From positions 124,001 through 188,000 of the forward strand of contig NZ_JAJNKB010000002.1 in NCBI RefSeq assembly GCF_021533195.1: DNA of 64,000 nt. The letters run 5' to 3'. Of the stretch, positions 1 through 8,718 are shown piece after piece (positions within the stretch are counted from its first letter, which is position 1; each line of letters starts with the position of its first letter). The notes under the pieces were generated by a model. It saw only the letters and a program-made list of their open reading frames with translations, was not told the origin of the DNA and did not search any database. Both the position numbers and the translations under genes were made by a program. The DNA comes from Portibacter marinus. Its GTDB lineage: Bacteria > Bacteroidota > Bacteroidia > Chitinophagales > Saprospiraceae.

Positions 1-618
1 CGAACTCCCCCAAAAACGCAGGCAGCTTTATTGGAATTAATGCAGGAGCACGCAGTCACCTATGCAGGCAAGAGATATCCTCTGCCGGAACCATTTTTTT
101 TATTGGCTACTCAAAATCCTATTGAACAATCGGGCACTTTTCCTCTGCCTGAAGCTCAGGTAGACCGGTTTCTACTCTATATCAAAGTAGATTATCCAAC
201 CGGCGAAGAGGAAGAACAGATTCTCGCTGCCACCACAGGAAATGCAAAAAAAATGGTCGACGCGGTATATAGCATGCAACAAATTTTGGAGCTTCAAAGC
301 TTATGCAGACAGGTGACTATTGATCGAGAATTGGTAAAGCAGGTCAGCTCATGGATTCGTAGTTCCAGGCCACATGACACCAAAAATGAACAAGTCAAGA
401 AATATGTTGATTGGGGCGCAGGTCCAAGAGCCGGACAGGCATTAATCCTGGCAGCAAAAGCCCATGCCTTGCTGGATGATCGATATGCCGTTACGCCTGA
501 TGATTTGAAAACCATGCTTTTACCTGCACTGCAGCATCGAATTTTACTCAACTTTAAAGCCATTTCAGAAGAAGTAAGAATTAGCGAGATCCTTTCATCT
601 ATAGTGAATGGGAACTAG
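1..618 (+). CDS. MoxR-family AAA+ ATPase, C-terminal part (5' end outside window)
   Basis: The frame is open from base 1 and begins inside the conserved [12 protein letters not shown] segment, so the Walker A part lies upstream of the window. The visible part carries the sensor/arginine-finger region [20 protein letters not shown] followed by a helical lid typical of MoxR. MoxR ATPases are thought to act as chaperones that load or activate VWA-domain partners. Here the gene overlaps the next one (DUF58) by 11 bases, which is the usual Bacteroidota arrangement of MoxR, DUF58 and BatA-like genes. The family is certain; the substrate is not. Confidence 0.93.
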   Translation, partial: RTPPKTQAALLELMQEHAVTYAGKRYPLPEPFFLLATQNPIEQSGTFPLPEAQVDRFLLYIKVDYPTGEEEEQILAATTGNAKKMVDAVYSMQQILELQSLCRQVTIDRELVKQVSSWIRSSRPHDTKNEQVKKYVDWGAGPRAGQALILAAKAHALLDDRYAVTPDDLKTMLLPALQHRILLNFKAISEEVRISEILSSIVNGN

Positions 619-1477
619 AAAAGCTCAGATGATTGATCCTTCCACCATCCAGAGTCTCAAGAACTTTGAATGGATTTCAAAAATTCTTGCCAAAGGATTC
701 ATGCAGGGAAAGCATTCTTCCGGAAGACTTGGGCAAGGTATGGAATTTCAGCAATATCGAAATTACCTTCCTGGCGACGATATTCGGAATATTGATTGGA
801 AAATGTTTGCTAAGACAGAAAAATTATACATCAAGCAGTCCATCATTGAAACGGAACATCACTACCACTTCATTATTGACAATTCGAGGTCCATGCTGTA
901 CGAAGAAAATGGATGGTCTAAATTAATGTTAGCAAAAATCCTGACCTCTTCCATGATGAGAATTGTTGCCAATCAAGGCGATCGTTTTAGCTGGCAAGCC
1001 AGTGAAGAAAATATGCCTCGTGGTAGTGGAATGAAGCATTGGCACTATGCCATTGAAAAATTGTATAATTTGACAACATCAACTACAAGCCTCAATCTTC
1101 ATCCGGGATTTCTTAGAAATGCTACCATTATCTATATGTCAGACTTTTACGATCAAATTGAAGTCCTGCAATCGCAGTTTAAGCTGCTAAAGAATCCGCT
1201 GACAGAAGTCGTACTTTTTCACATATTGGGAACCAAAGAAAAATCACTCACATTCGGCAGAAACACCACATTTTTAGATTTGGAGTCTGGAGAAAAATTG
1301 AATGTCAATGCTGTAGCGACTCAATCACAATATCAGAAACGTCTTTTGGCACATCTCAATGCATTAAATAACATATGTTTAGCGCTCGGCATCCATCTTG
1401 AAGAGTGCCTCATGAACCGCTCAATAACCGAATGCTTGAGACAGTTTTTTCATGTCTATCAACAAAATAATGCATGA
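608..1477 (+). CDS. DUF58 domain protein (VWA-like MoxR partner)
   Basis: A soluble protein of 289 residues. Residues 40-76 hold the DUF58 signature ([12 protein letters not shown], then [12 protein letters not shown]). DNSRSM at 91-96 resembles the DxSxS metal-ion site of von Willebrand A domains. The start codon overlaps the end of moxR, and the stop overlaps the start of the BatA-like gene (ATGA), suggesting translational coupling. DUF58 proteins almost always sit next to MoxR and are presumed clients or effectors of it; their biochemical role is not established. Length and domain are normal for the family. Confidence 0.92.
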   Translation: MGTRKAQMIDPSTIQSLKNFEWISKILAKGFMQGKHSSGRLGQGMEFQQYRNYLPGDDIRNIDWKMFAKTEKLYIKQSIIETEHHYHFIIDNSRSMLYEENGWSKLMLAKILTSSMMRIVANQGDRFSWQASEENMPRGSGMKHWHYAIEKLYNLTTSTTSLNLHPGFLRNATIIYMSDFYDQIEVLQSQFKLLKNPLTEVVLFHILGTKEKSLTFGRNTTFLDLESGEKLNVNAVATQSQYQKRLLAHLNALNNICLALGIHLEECLMNRSITECLRQFFHVYQQNNA

Positions 1478-2577
1478 TGGAGTGGGCCAACACATCAGCA
1501 TTTTGGGGATTGACGGGTATAGCGATTCCGACCATTGTATTCCTTCTTAGCAAGAAAAAACAGACTATTATTCCGTTCGGGTCCATAACATTTCTTCAAG
1601 AGTCAGAATCCAGGACCGCCAGAAGTATTTTGCCCTCCCAATGGTTATTGTATTTATTGCGAATAGTGCTACTCACAATATTCGTCATATGGCAAGCAAA
1701 ACCTCTATTCGAGCTTGAGCATCCTCAAAAGAGAGTAGTGGTAGAAAAGCAATTGTATGAAAGTCCCGAATGGTCAGATTTGGACTTAGATCTGCAAGTA
1801 GAACCTGACATAGTAGATCCATCGTCCTTGTGGTTGCTTGCTAGAAAGTATAATCAGTCTGGAGATTCTGTCATCATTTTCACCCGAGGCCTAAGAAAGG
1901 ACTTCAAAGGTAGCAGTATACCGTTGAGTCGCACGATTGAATGGAAGACCATACCGTATAAAGATGCTTCTAGCCGTACGGATACCCTGGTCCATAAGGA
2001 TCAATCTGTTGTTGTTGAAATTAAAAGTGACGAACAGGGTATTACATGGGAAAGTAACAATACTGCTAAAACAGTTAATGAAGAGCCTATAAAAATCAAG
2101 ATACTGGCTTCTGGTGAAAGAAAGGATGAGGCCAATCAGGTTAGGGCTATCATCGATTCTTATCAACAAAACTTACCTCTGGCATTTGAGTACGTAGATG
2201 AGAACTATGACTTATTGATGCGAATAGATACGATCGCTCATCAAGAGTCCTCAACTTATTTTGATTGGTCTCATTTTGTTGGGTCGCTTCGATTACAGAA
2301 ACACTATCATCATGCTTACAAAATTTCGGGATCTTTGAACCGGGAAAGCTTAACTGAGTCCAATTTTGCGGTTGATCTGGCTGCTGTAATACTCAATGAA
2401 TATCTGAATCTCTCTGAACTCGACAGAACAGTTAAGAATGAACTTAATTTTCAAGATCAGGCGAAAGTAAAAAGAGCAAAAATTAAGAGTGCTGATCAAA
2501 GCTACATATGGATCAGTGCACTTTTAATCGTTTTATTTGTTGAAAGATATTTTGCATACCAATCAATTAAAGGATGA
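1474..2577 (+). CDS. BatA N-terminal-domain membrane protein
   Basis: A 367-residue protein with a BatA-type (aerotolerance regulator N-terminal) start: a membrane helix at about 8-26, the IPFGSITFL segment, and a second helix at about 57-74. The central part is predicted periplasmic and a last helix lies near 347-362. This helix-soluble-helix layout matches the non-VWA BatA relatives found behind DUF58 genes in Bacteroidota. No clear MIDAS motif was seen, so it may be structural rather than ligand-binding. It overlaps both neighbours by 4 bases, placing it in one operon with moxR. Confidence 0.82.
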   Translation: MMEWANTSAFWGLTGIAIPTIVFLLSKKKQTIIPFGSITFLQESESRTARSILPSQWLLYLLRIVLLTIFVIWQAKPLFELEHPQKRVVVEKQLYESPEWSDLDLDLQVEPDIVDPSSLWLLARKYNQSGDSVIIFTRGLRKDFKGSSIPLSRTIEWKTIPYKDASSRTDTLVHKDQSVVVEIKSDEQGITWESNNTAKTVNEEPIKIKILASGERKDEANQVRAIIDSYQQNLPLAFEYVDENYDLLMRIDTIAHQESSTYFDWSHFVGSLRLQKHYHHAYKISGSLNRESLTESNFAVDLAAVILNEYLNLSELDRTVKNELNFQDQAKVKRAKIKSADQSYIWISALLIVLFVERYFAYQSIKG

Positions 2578-4772
2578 GGTTAGATAGTACCACAAGTCTC
2601 CTGAAAAGATGGCGCAACAGGGAAGTTGCGATGGCTTTGTCTGGCATCCTGTTGATTTGGATATTAGCCTATTTTTTAATCGGTGGCATTGAAATATTAT
2701 GGTTGATGATAGCTGTGCCAATGCTAGGCAGCTTACTCATCTTGATATTTCTCTACAAAAATTGGCCTAAGAACCAACAAGTGGTCACCTTTTTACACCA
2801 AAAATACCCTACCTTAGAATACAGCTTGAGTCTTTTAGATCGCCCTGATGTCTCGCTCAATGATTTGGAAAGACTTCAAAAAAATATAGTACAGCAAAGA
2901 CTAAATAGCATTGATACAGGCATTCCTTCCGGGAAAAGACTTTTAACCAGATTGGCTTCCATAGTATTGCTATCGTTTTTGCTTATGTTCACCCTTCCTT
3001 ACGTACATGGTCAAAAAAGTAAAGTAGAGTCGAATAAAGAAAAGACGAAAACCCTCGTTTCAACCATTGACCCAAAACAAGATTCTGCTTACCTGGAGGA
3101 TATGAGACTGTTAGTCAGCCCACCTGCTTATACGGGTTTACCGACTTATGTCAATAAAGATTTGCAAGGCACGGTTGCCGAGGGTTCCCAATTAATGTGG
3201 AAATATGATATACAAGGTCCGGTTGAGGTAGTAGAACTATATTACGGAGAGGATGAAAGAACACCCATCAAAAGTATAAAAGCGTTAAACAGTGCAGTTT
3301 ACTATTATGCTTTCAATGATTCCGCAGGCCGCCGAACCCAATCGCCCTATTACAGCATCAGTGTTAAAGAAGACCAAAAACCGGAAGTAGGTATTTCAGG
3401 TATCGAAGAATATCAGAAGTTTCCTTGGAAAGATAATTATGATATTCATTTCAACATTAAAATAAATGATGAATATGGCGTGGAAGATGCTTTTCTTTCC
3501 GCAACGGTTGCTGATGGTGAAGGAGAAGCCGTTAAGTTCAGGGAAAAAACCTTTCCTTTAAAAAATCTGAGTGAGAGTACCTTCTCCTTTTCAACCAAAG
3601 CGTTAGAAATGGAACCAGGCAGCGAGCTGTATTTCTATGTGATGGCCAAGGACAATTGTCCATTTCGGATTCAGGTCACCAAGTCTTCCACCTATTTTAT
3701 AGTTTTAGAAGACACTACAACGCGAGATTATATGGACCAATCTGGTATGCAAGTGGATCTGATGCCAGATTTTTTCAGAAGTCAACGGCAAATCATCATT
3801 GATACCGAAAAGCTGATCGCTGAAAAAGGACAGATTTCTAGACAGGAATTTAAACAAAGAAGCAATGAGTTAGGCTACGATCAGAAATTGTTAAGACTTA
3901 AATATGGACAGTTTCTGGGAGAAGAGGCTGAAAGTGGAATTGTCATCGAAAATGAAGTCGAGGCAAACCATGACGACCAGGACCACGACCACGACCATGA
4001 CCACGGCGATGGAGATGTTGCAGGTCAAGTAAATGTTTTAGAAGAATATGGGCATGATCATGATCATGAAGCTGAGGAAGGCATGTTGCTTGAGGAAAAC
4101 GGTACGAGAAATGAGGACCCTGCAAGACCTGATTGGGTTCAGGAGTTATCTCATAATCACGATAATACTGAAGTGAACACCTATTTTGAGATTTCATTGA
4201 AAAGCAAACTGAAGGCGGCATTATCGGTCATGTGGGACTCTGAACTACAGCTCAGGCTATATCAACCTAAAGAATCACTTCCTTATCAGTATGAGGCGTT
4301 AGAATATCTACAGGAAATTAAAAATCACGCAAGGGTTTATGTGCACCGTATTGGCTTTGATCCTCCTGTAATCAAAGAGAAAGAAAAGCGATTAAGTGGC
4401 GATTTAGAGGAGGTAGTATCCGCTGAGAATGAACGTAACTTTAATACTGAAGAACAGTTGGATAAAATCCAGGAAGCCATACAGATCGTCTCAGAGCGAA
4501 CTGACCAACAATTAGAATTTCAAGAACCCGAATTGAAAGTACTTGAAGAGGCGGGTCAGGTCATGGCAAGGATGGCCATTGAGCAAATCGATTTACTTAA
4601 AGGCTTATCCTTATTGAGGGAAATTATCAATAAGAAGGCATTTGAAAATAAATTGGAAGCGGAGCGGCTTCTCAGATATTTCCTGCGTACATTGCCAGAA
4701 GAATCTTCTAATGTTGTGCCGGCCAGGCCCGTGATCCATCCCATCAACAAGGCAGCGATCGAAGCATTATGA
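2574..4772 (+). CDS. DUF4175-like membrane protein with His/Asp-rich insert
   Basis: A 732-residue protein with two helices near the N-terminus (about 20-62), a third at about 122-145, a long extracytoplasmic region with beta-rich stretches (about 180-390), and a coiled-coil-prone C-terminal half. This matches the DUF4175-like proteins that follow BatA genes in Bacteroidota. An unusual feature lies at about 463-500: clusters of alternating His and Asp (HDHDHDHGDGD, then HDHDHE), with another HNHDN near 526. Such clusters commonly bind Zn, Ni or Cu. The gene overlaps both neighbours by 4 bases. The function is unknown. Confidence 0.78.
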   Translation: MRLDSTTSLLKRWRNREVAMALSGILLIWILAYFLIGGIEILWLMIAVPMLGSLLILIFLYKNWPKNQQVVTFLHQKYPTLEYSLSLLDRPDVSLNDLERLQKNIVQQRLNSIDTGIPSGKRLLTRLASIVLLSFLLMFTLPYVHGQKSKVESNKEKTKTLVSTIDPKQDSAYLEDMRLLVSPPAYTGLPTYVNKDLQGTVAEGSQLMWKYDIQGPVEVVELYYGEDERTPIKSIKALNSAVYYYAFNDSAGRRTQSPYYSISVKEDQKPEVGISGIEEYQKFPWKDNYDIHFNIKINDEYGVEDAFLSATVADGEGEAVKFREKTFPLKNLSESTFSFSTKALEMEPGSELYFYVMAKDNCPFRIQVTKSSTYFIVLEDTTTRDYMDQSGMQVDLMPDFFRSQRQIIIDTEKLIAEKGQISRQEFKQRSNELGYDQKLLRLKYGQFLGEEAESGIVIENEVEANHDDQDHDHDHDHGDGDVAGQVNVLEEYGHDHDHEAEEGMLLEENGTRNEDPARPDWVQELSHNHDNTEVNTYFEISLKSKLKAALSVMWDSELQLRLYQPKESLPYQYEALEYLQEIKNHARVYVHRIGFDPPVIKEKEKRLSGDLEEVVSAENERNFNTEEQLDKIQEAIQIVSERTDQQLEFQEPELKVLEEAGQVMARMAIEQIDLLKGLSLLREIINKKAFENKLEAERLLRYFLRTLPEESSNVVPARPVIHPINKAAIEAL

Positions 4773-6355
4773 CCATCGTTTGGACATATGAATTGATCAC
4801 GGTCACCACCGTTTTATTGCTCTTTCTCGTCATTTTTTCTACATGGTCTAATAAATTTTTTAGATCAATTTGTCTGATCATAGGATTATTTGGTTTGTGG
4901 CTGTCAATGGCTGATCCTACTTACGAATTGACGAAGTACAAACGTGCCACGGAGGTAGCCAACATTCCGGAGTTTTTAATATCAAAGCAGGCAGGTGAAA
5001 CAGATACAGTCCTCATCTCGGGATTTGATCACCACCTGGAAGATCTTGACCTTCTGGATTCATTCCATGTAAAAGTCGATTCACAGTTCTACATACAGCC
5101 AGGGCTATTTGATATTCATTACAATGATCGCGTCATAGCATCCGAAAAAGTCAGTATTAATGGTAAAGTATATGGTGTGAGTGATGACACGTTCAATGTC
5201 ATTTTGGAGTCACCAGATGGAGAACAGATAAAACCAAAGTTTGGCAGTACCGAACTTTTCCAATTTAGCGTTGAGGCCCCTGTTGCTGGATTATATGAAT
5301 ACAAAATGATGTTGATTCAGAACCTGGATACTGTTGTTGAACTACTACCTCTCCAAGTACTCCCCGCCAGGCAGCTTACCATGTTGATCTATACCAATCG
5401 GCCGGGTTTCGAATACAACTATCTGAAGAATTATTGGGTGGAGGAGGGACATGGTATCATCCAAAAAGTCAGAGTGTCTAAGGATCGATTCAACAGTACT
5501 TATATCAACGCACCTTCGCTAAGTTTTGATAGGCTCACAGAATCGGTGCTGCATGACTTGGATGTCATTTTAATGGATGTTGAGATGTGGAATTCTATCA
5601 ATACGGAGGAAAGGAGAGTGGTGCTATCTGCAATAGACAATTATGGCTTGGGCTTGATTCTTAGTCCCGGTATCGAAGGAGCTCGTGCAAGAGACCTGCC
5701 ATTCAATGAATTAGCTGATATATCAGCAGAGGACATTGATAACGTGGATTTGCAACGATTGACTTACTCCTTAGCTAATGAGTGGAAAACATTCGATTCG
5801 GGTTTTTCATTTGGAAAGGGTTATGGTAAGGTGGTCCTATTGAAGTGGGGGAGTACCTATCGATTGATCCTGGCTGATAAGGCTAAACTTTATCAGAATA
5901 TTTGGTCAGAAGTTTTTTCTGAAGCTTATGTTCAATTTCAGGAAGGCTTTGTGGCTGAAAGCTCGTTCCCAACATTTGCACAGGATGAAGTGGAATTGAA
6001 ATTATATCAGACGATGCAAGATGATAGCATCTTTCTGCTTGATCAGAAGCTTTCGTTAATGAACCTCCCGCTCTTGACTGGTGTGGCTTATGCTCATGTT
6101 GAACCCCAAATGGGATGGAACAAATTGACTCGAAGCACAGATAGAGCAGAAGATTGGTTTTATGCTTTCGACACGAGTGCCTGGAAAACCTGGCAGCAGC
6201 TGAAAGTAAAAGATCGACTATTACAACTTTCATCACAGGAAGGGAAAACCATTAGCGACGTATATATGCTACGTAAAACCTTGCCCTGGTGGTTGGGGTA
6301 CATGCTATTTCTCATCGGATTCGGTTTGATTTGGGTCCTGGAGAAACTCACATAA
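4769..6355 (+). CDS. BatA-operon membrane protein with possible GATase-like fold
   Basis: A 528-residue protein with two N-terminal helices (about 5-24 and 32-46), a long extracytoplasmic body and one C-terminal helix at about 507-525. The central part (about 178-300, LTMLIYTNRPGFEYNYL through a stretch ending GLGLILSP) reads like the degenerate class I glutamine-amidotransferase-like fold seen in some proteins of moxR/BatA operons, but no catalytic triad was recognised. The start overlaps the previous stop (ATGA). It is the last gene of the moxR operon and converges on the exosortase locus with a 4-base gap. Confidence 0.66.
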   Translation: MTIVWTYELITVTTVLLLFLVIFSTWSNKFFRSICLIIGLFGLWLSMADPTYELTKYKRATEVANIPEFLISKQAGETDTVLISGFDHHLEDLDLLDSFHVKVDSQFYIQPGLFDIHYNDRVIASEKVSINGKVYGVSDDTFNVILESPDGEQIKPKFGSTELFQFSVEAPVAGLYEYKMMLIQNLDTVVELLPLQVLPARQLTMLIYTNRPGFEYNYLKNYWVEEGHGIIQKVRVSKDRFNSTYINAPSLSFDRLTESVLHDLDVILMDVEMWNSINTEERRVVLSAIDNYGLGLILSPGIEGARARDLPFNELADISAEDIDNVDLQRLTYSLANEWKTFDSGFSFGKGYGKVVLLKWGSTYRLILADKAKLYQNIWSEVFSEAYVQFQEGFVAESSFPTFAQDEVELKLYQTMQDDSIFLLDQKLSLMNLPLLTGVAYAHVEPQMGWNKLTRSTDRAEDWFYAFDTSAWKTWQQLKVKDRLLQLSSQEGKTISDVYMLRKTLPWWLGYMLFLIGFGLIWVLEKLT

Positions 6356-6359
6356 ACTG

Positions 6360-6986
6360 CTACAATTTACTCAGCAGACCTTTCTTATTGATCACATATG
6401 GAACGATCAAAATACAACACAAGAGGAAAACGAAAATGTAAATGGGGTCTGTATTTCCGCCCAAGCCAAAAAAGGAAATAAGGACATGCCAGATAGAGTC
6501 CATCGGCAATTCGTTTCTATTGATGGTGTATTCAAATCTATAACTGAGATAAAAAGTCATGAATAGATAGAAAATGAAGATGGCAAGTGGTGTCCTCCAG
6601 AGCTTATTTTTCCAGTCCATGGGACTGGCCAACATGAGCGCAATAATGAAAATGAAGGGAATGATGATGATCTCGTGGTGATTTTGATAGAGTAAAGCTT
6701 TTGGATTATTTCTACTTCGGTAACTCCTTACGAAAAGCTCTCTCCCATGTTCCCGCTTATCCCATACTTTAAATTCAATGTCCCAGTTGGGATTGGTTTC
6801 ATGCCCTCCAGGACTGAATTCCGCAAAGACATGTGGATTAATGATGTTAAACAGGGGTGCTGCAACCGCAGAATAATAGGAGCAATGAACTGCTCTTACT
6901 TTAGTAATGGAAAATATAACGATCAGCGAAATAAAAATAGCCAGAAAAAGTACCACGAACCTGGTAATGGGACTACGCTTTAACAT
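6360..6986 (-). CDS. Exosortase-associated membrane protein
   Basis: A 208-residue protein with an N-terminal helix (about 9-28), a soluble loop of about 75 residues, then three helices (about 104-120, 128-148 and 178-200). It overlaps the start of the upstream exosortase gene by 14 bases (6973-6986), so the two are probably co-translated. Small integral proteins of this kind regularly accompany exosortases. A role in substrate handling or in modifying the sorted protein is inference from position, and I recognise no catalytic motif. Confidence 0.7.
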   Translation of the reverse strand: MLKRSPITRFVVLFLAIFISLIVIFSITKVRAVHCSYYSAVAAPLFNIINPHVFAEFSPGGHETNPNWDIEFKVWDKREHGRELFVRSYRSRNNPKALLYQNHHEIIIIPFIFIIALMLASPMDWKNKLWRTPLAIFIFYLFMTFYLSYRFEYTINRNELPMDSIWHVLISFFGLGGNTDPIYIFVFLLCCILIVPYVINKKGLLSKL

Positions 6987-7521
6987 TAGGAATCAGTTCC
7001 GTTCTCTTCAACCATTGAACCCAGATGATCAAAGTAAATATGATGAATAATACCTGCCATACATCCACATGCATGATATCGAAAATGACATCATTGCCAT
7101 ACTTGCCTACTAGAAACAACGTACAAATACGGATGATGTTGATCACTGCTAAAACGGGTAATCCGATGCCCAGCCCCTTTAACTTGTGTCTCCATGAAGC
7201 TTTGAAAAACAAAACTGAGTAAAAGTACAATAACATTGGCGCAAGGGCGTCACATCCTTCTTTAATGGCAATGGAGAAACCGGATCCAGAGATGGTTCCA
7301 TTTACCGAAGTAGTGCCTTGTCCAAAAATATTAAGAACCCCACTACTCACGATGGCATACGCGTTCAAAAGTTTCTGTGAGATGGGTGCAAACCACTCTT
7401 TATTGGTGAAGATAATCGAAACAATGGAGCAAAAACTTACCAAACCTATGTAGATCAACATTTGCTTTTTAAACGACCTGGAGAGTGTCCCTTTTTCTTG
7501 CTCTTTTTTTCTTTGTGCCAA
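6973..7521 (-). CDS. xrtH: Exosortase, XrtH-like (IPTL-CTERM sorting)
   Basis: A 182-residue polytopic membrane protein with the exosortase/archaeosortase signature: Cys90 in EGCDALAPMLLY, Arg131 in INIIRICTLF and His151 in IMHVDVWQVLFI, each next to a membrane helix, as expected for the Cys-Arg-His active site. Exosortases cut C-terminal tripartite anchors and transfer or release the protein. Two genes upstream lies a protein ending in an IPTL-type CTERM, the known partner of the XrtH class, hence the subtype call. At 182 residues it is a minimal single-domain form. The family is near certain; the XrtH subtype rests on the partner. Confidence 0.85.
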   Translation of the reverse strand: MAQRKKEQEKGTLSRSFKKQMLIYIGLVSFCSIVSIIFTNKEWFAPISQKLLNAYAIVSSGVLNIFGQGTTSVNGTISGSGFSIAIKEGCDALAPMLLYFYSVLFFKASWRHKLKGLGIGLPVLAVINIIRICTLFLVGKYGNDVIFDIMHVDVWQVLFIIFTLIIWVQWLKRTELIPNVKA

Positions 7522-7523
7522 TG

Positions 7524-7745
7524 TTATTCTTGAAAAAGATGAATGAGATAGGCCAACAAGACACCGCTGATTAACCCGCCAGGAATATCAGCAGTCGTCA
7601 TTTTATAGCCAAATGCCAATACGGATATCAACAACAGAAGAGCCAGAGCGAGCCAGACCTTAAGTACCAGAGCGATCAGCCTTTTTTTATGACCAGAAAA
7701 CTGGAGTCCAAATAATCTAAAAGAGAATTGTTCTTTCTCATTCAT
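7524..7745 (-). CDS. Small membrane protein of the exosortase locus
   Basis: A 73-residue protein with two hydrophobic helices (about 24-45 and 50-69) and a basic N-terminal stretch (SGHKKRL). It lies 7 bases downstream of the IPTL-CTERM gene and 2 bases before the exosortase, so it belongs to the same transcript. I recognise no family. Its position between substrate and sortase suggests an accessory role in sorting, which is inference only. Confidence 0.68.
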   Translation of the reverse strand: MNEKEQFSFRLFGLQFSGHKKRLIALVLKVWLALALLLLISVLAFGYKMTTADIPGGLISGVLLAYLIHLFQE

Positions 7746-7752
7746 TTTAAAG

Positions 7753-8574
7753 TCATGCTTTATGCAAATTTCGGCTTTTTGCTAGCGAAAATGAAAAAAT
7801 AATCAAAAGTAATCCTAAAATAATAGCTCCCCACTGACCAAGGGTAGGTACCGTAAAATCTGCACAGGAATCAAAAGTGAGACTTGTAAAGAGTTCTCCT
7901 GTGTCCGTGGTATTGGTAACCAAAATTTGCGTGATATCTTCACTGGCAATCATACCCAGGAAAACAGGAGTATTACCATTAGAATTGATATTCGTGCTCC
8001 CTAAAGAACCGCTTGCTCCAAATACTTCAACGGTAAATACTGCGGATGCTGCAAAAGGTGTGATCAGTTCAAAAGAGACTGCGTTCACACTTGAAGTAAA
8101 ACTAAAAATGGTATTGTCGGTAAAAGTATTGGGCCCTGCTGCATATGAAGGAGCACCAAGAGAACCAGTTCCTAACACAACATAATCATCTTCTGTTGGA
8201 GTCAAAGTAAATCCTGACTGGACATCACCTGGAGCGTAACATGCATCGTCACTCGTATCTGATATGCTTCCAAGGCAACCATCAGATATATTATTTGGAC
8301 CAATTCTAGAACTGGTAAAATCTTCAGCAACCGGAGCATTACTTATCGAGCAACCATCATTGAACATGACCTGATCCATGTAAAAATCAACGCCAGATGC
8401 TGGAATGACGAGATTCGAAGACTGTATTTCGGTTCCCTGTATTCCGCTTGGAGGATCTTCCATTTGCATTAAATCTGTCCATGAATCTTGTGCAGTAGTT
8501 GATGAAAAATATAAAAATACAATCACCAAAGGTAATAGGGTTCGTTTCATTTTGCTTATTGATTTGGTATTCAT
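7753..8574 (-). CDS. Secreted IPTL-CTERM protein (exosortase substrate)
   Basis: A 273-residue exported protein with a signal peptide at about 9-29 (start at 8574, or at the internal ATG at 8550). The body is Ser/Thr/Gly/Asp-rich and carries several Cys. The C-terminus is a tripartite sorting signal: VPTLGQWG at 242-249, a membrane helix at 250-265, and a short basic tail (KSRN). This is the IPTL-CTERM pattern (consensus IPTLxxWG) recognised by XrtH-class exosortases. It is the first gene of the locus and the only such substrate in this window. The role of the mature protein is unknown. Confidence 0.85.
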   Translation of the reverse strand: MNTKSISKMKRTLLPLVIVFLYFSSTTAQDSWTDLMQMEDPPSGIQGTEIQSSNLVIPASGVDFYMDQVMFNDGCSISNAPVAEDFTSSRIGPNNISDGCLGSISDTSDDACYAPGDVQSGFTLTPTEDDYVVLGTGSLGAPSYAAGPNTFTDNTIFSFTSSVNAVSFELITPFAASAVFTVEVFGASGSLGSTNINSNGNTPVFLGMIASEDITQILVTNTTDTGELFTSLTFDSCADFTVPTLGQWGAIILGLLLIIFSFSLAKSRNLHKA

Positions 8575-8718
8575 AAGAAATACAATTCAAATTAAAAATA
8601 CAATAATACAGAATAATATACTATTGGAAGATCTAATTGGCATTGAGTCCTTATAATAAATTACCAAGAATTGTGCCCAATCATAATGCAATGGAATTAG
8701 CAGCTGAAAGGTGAAGTC

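Noticed and set aside
5883-6236. 117-codon minus-strand frame inside the BatA-operon protein
   Set aside because: It is fully antisense to a well-supported gene and has an unusual residue composition.
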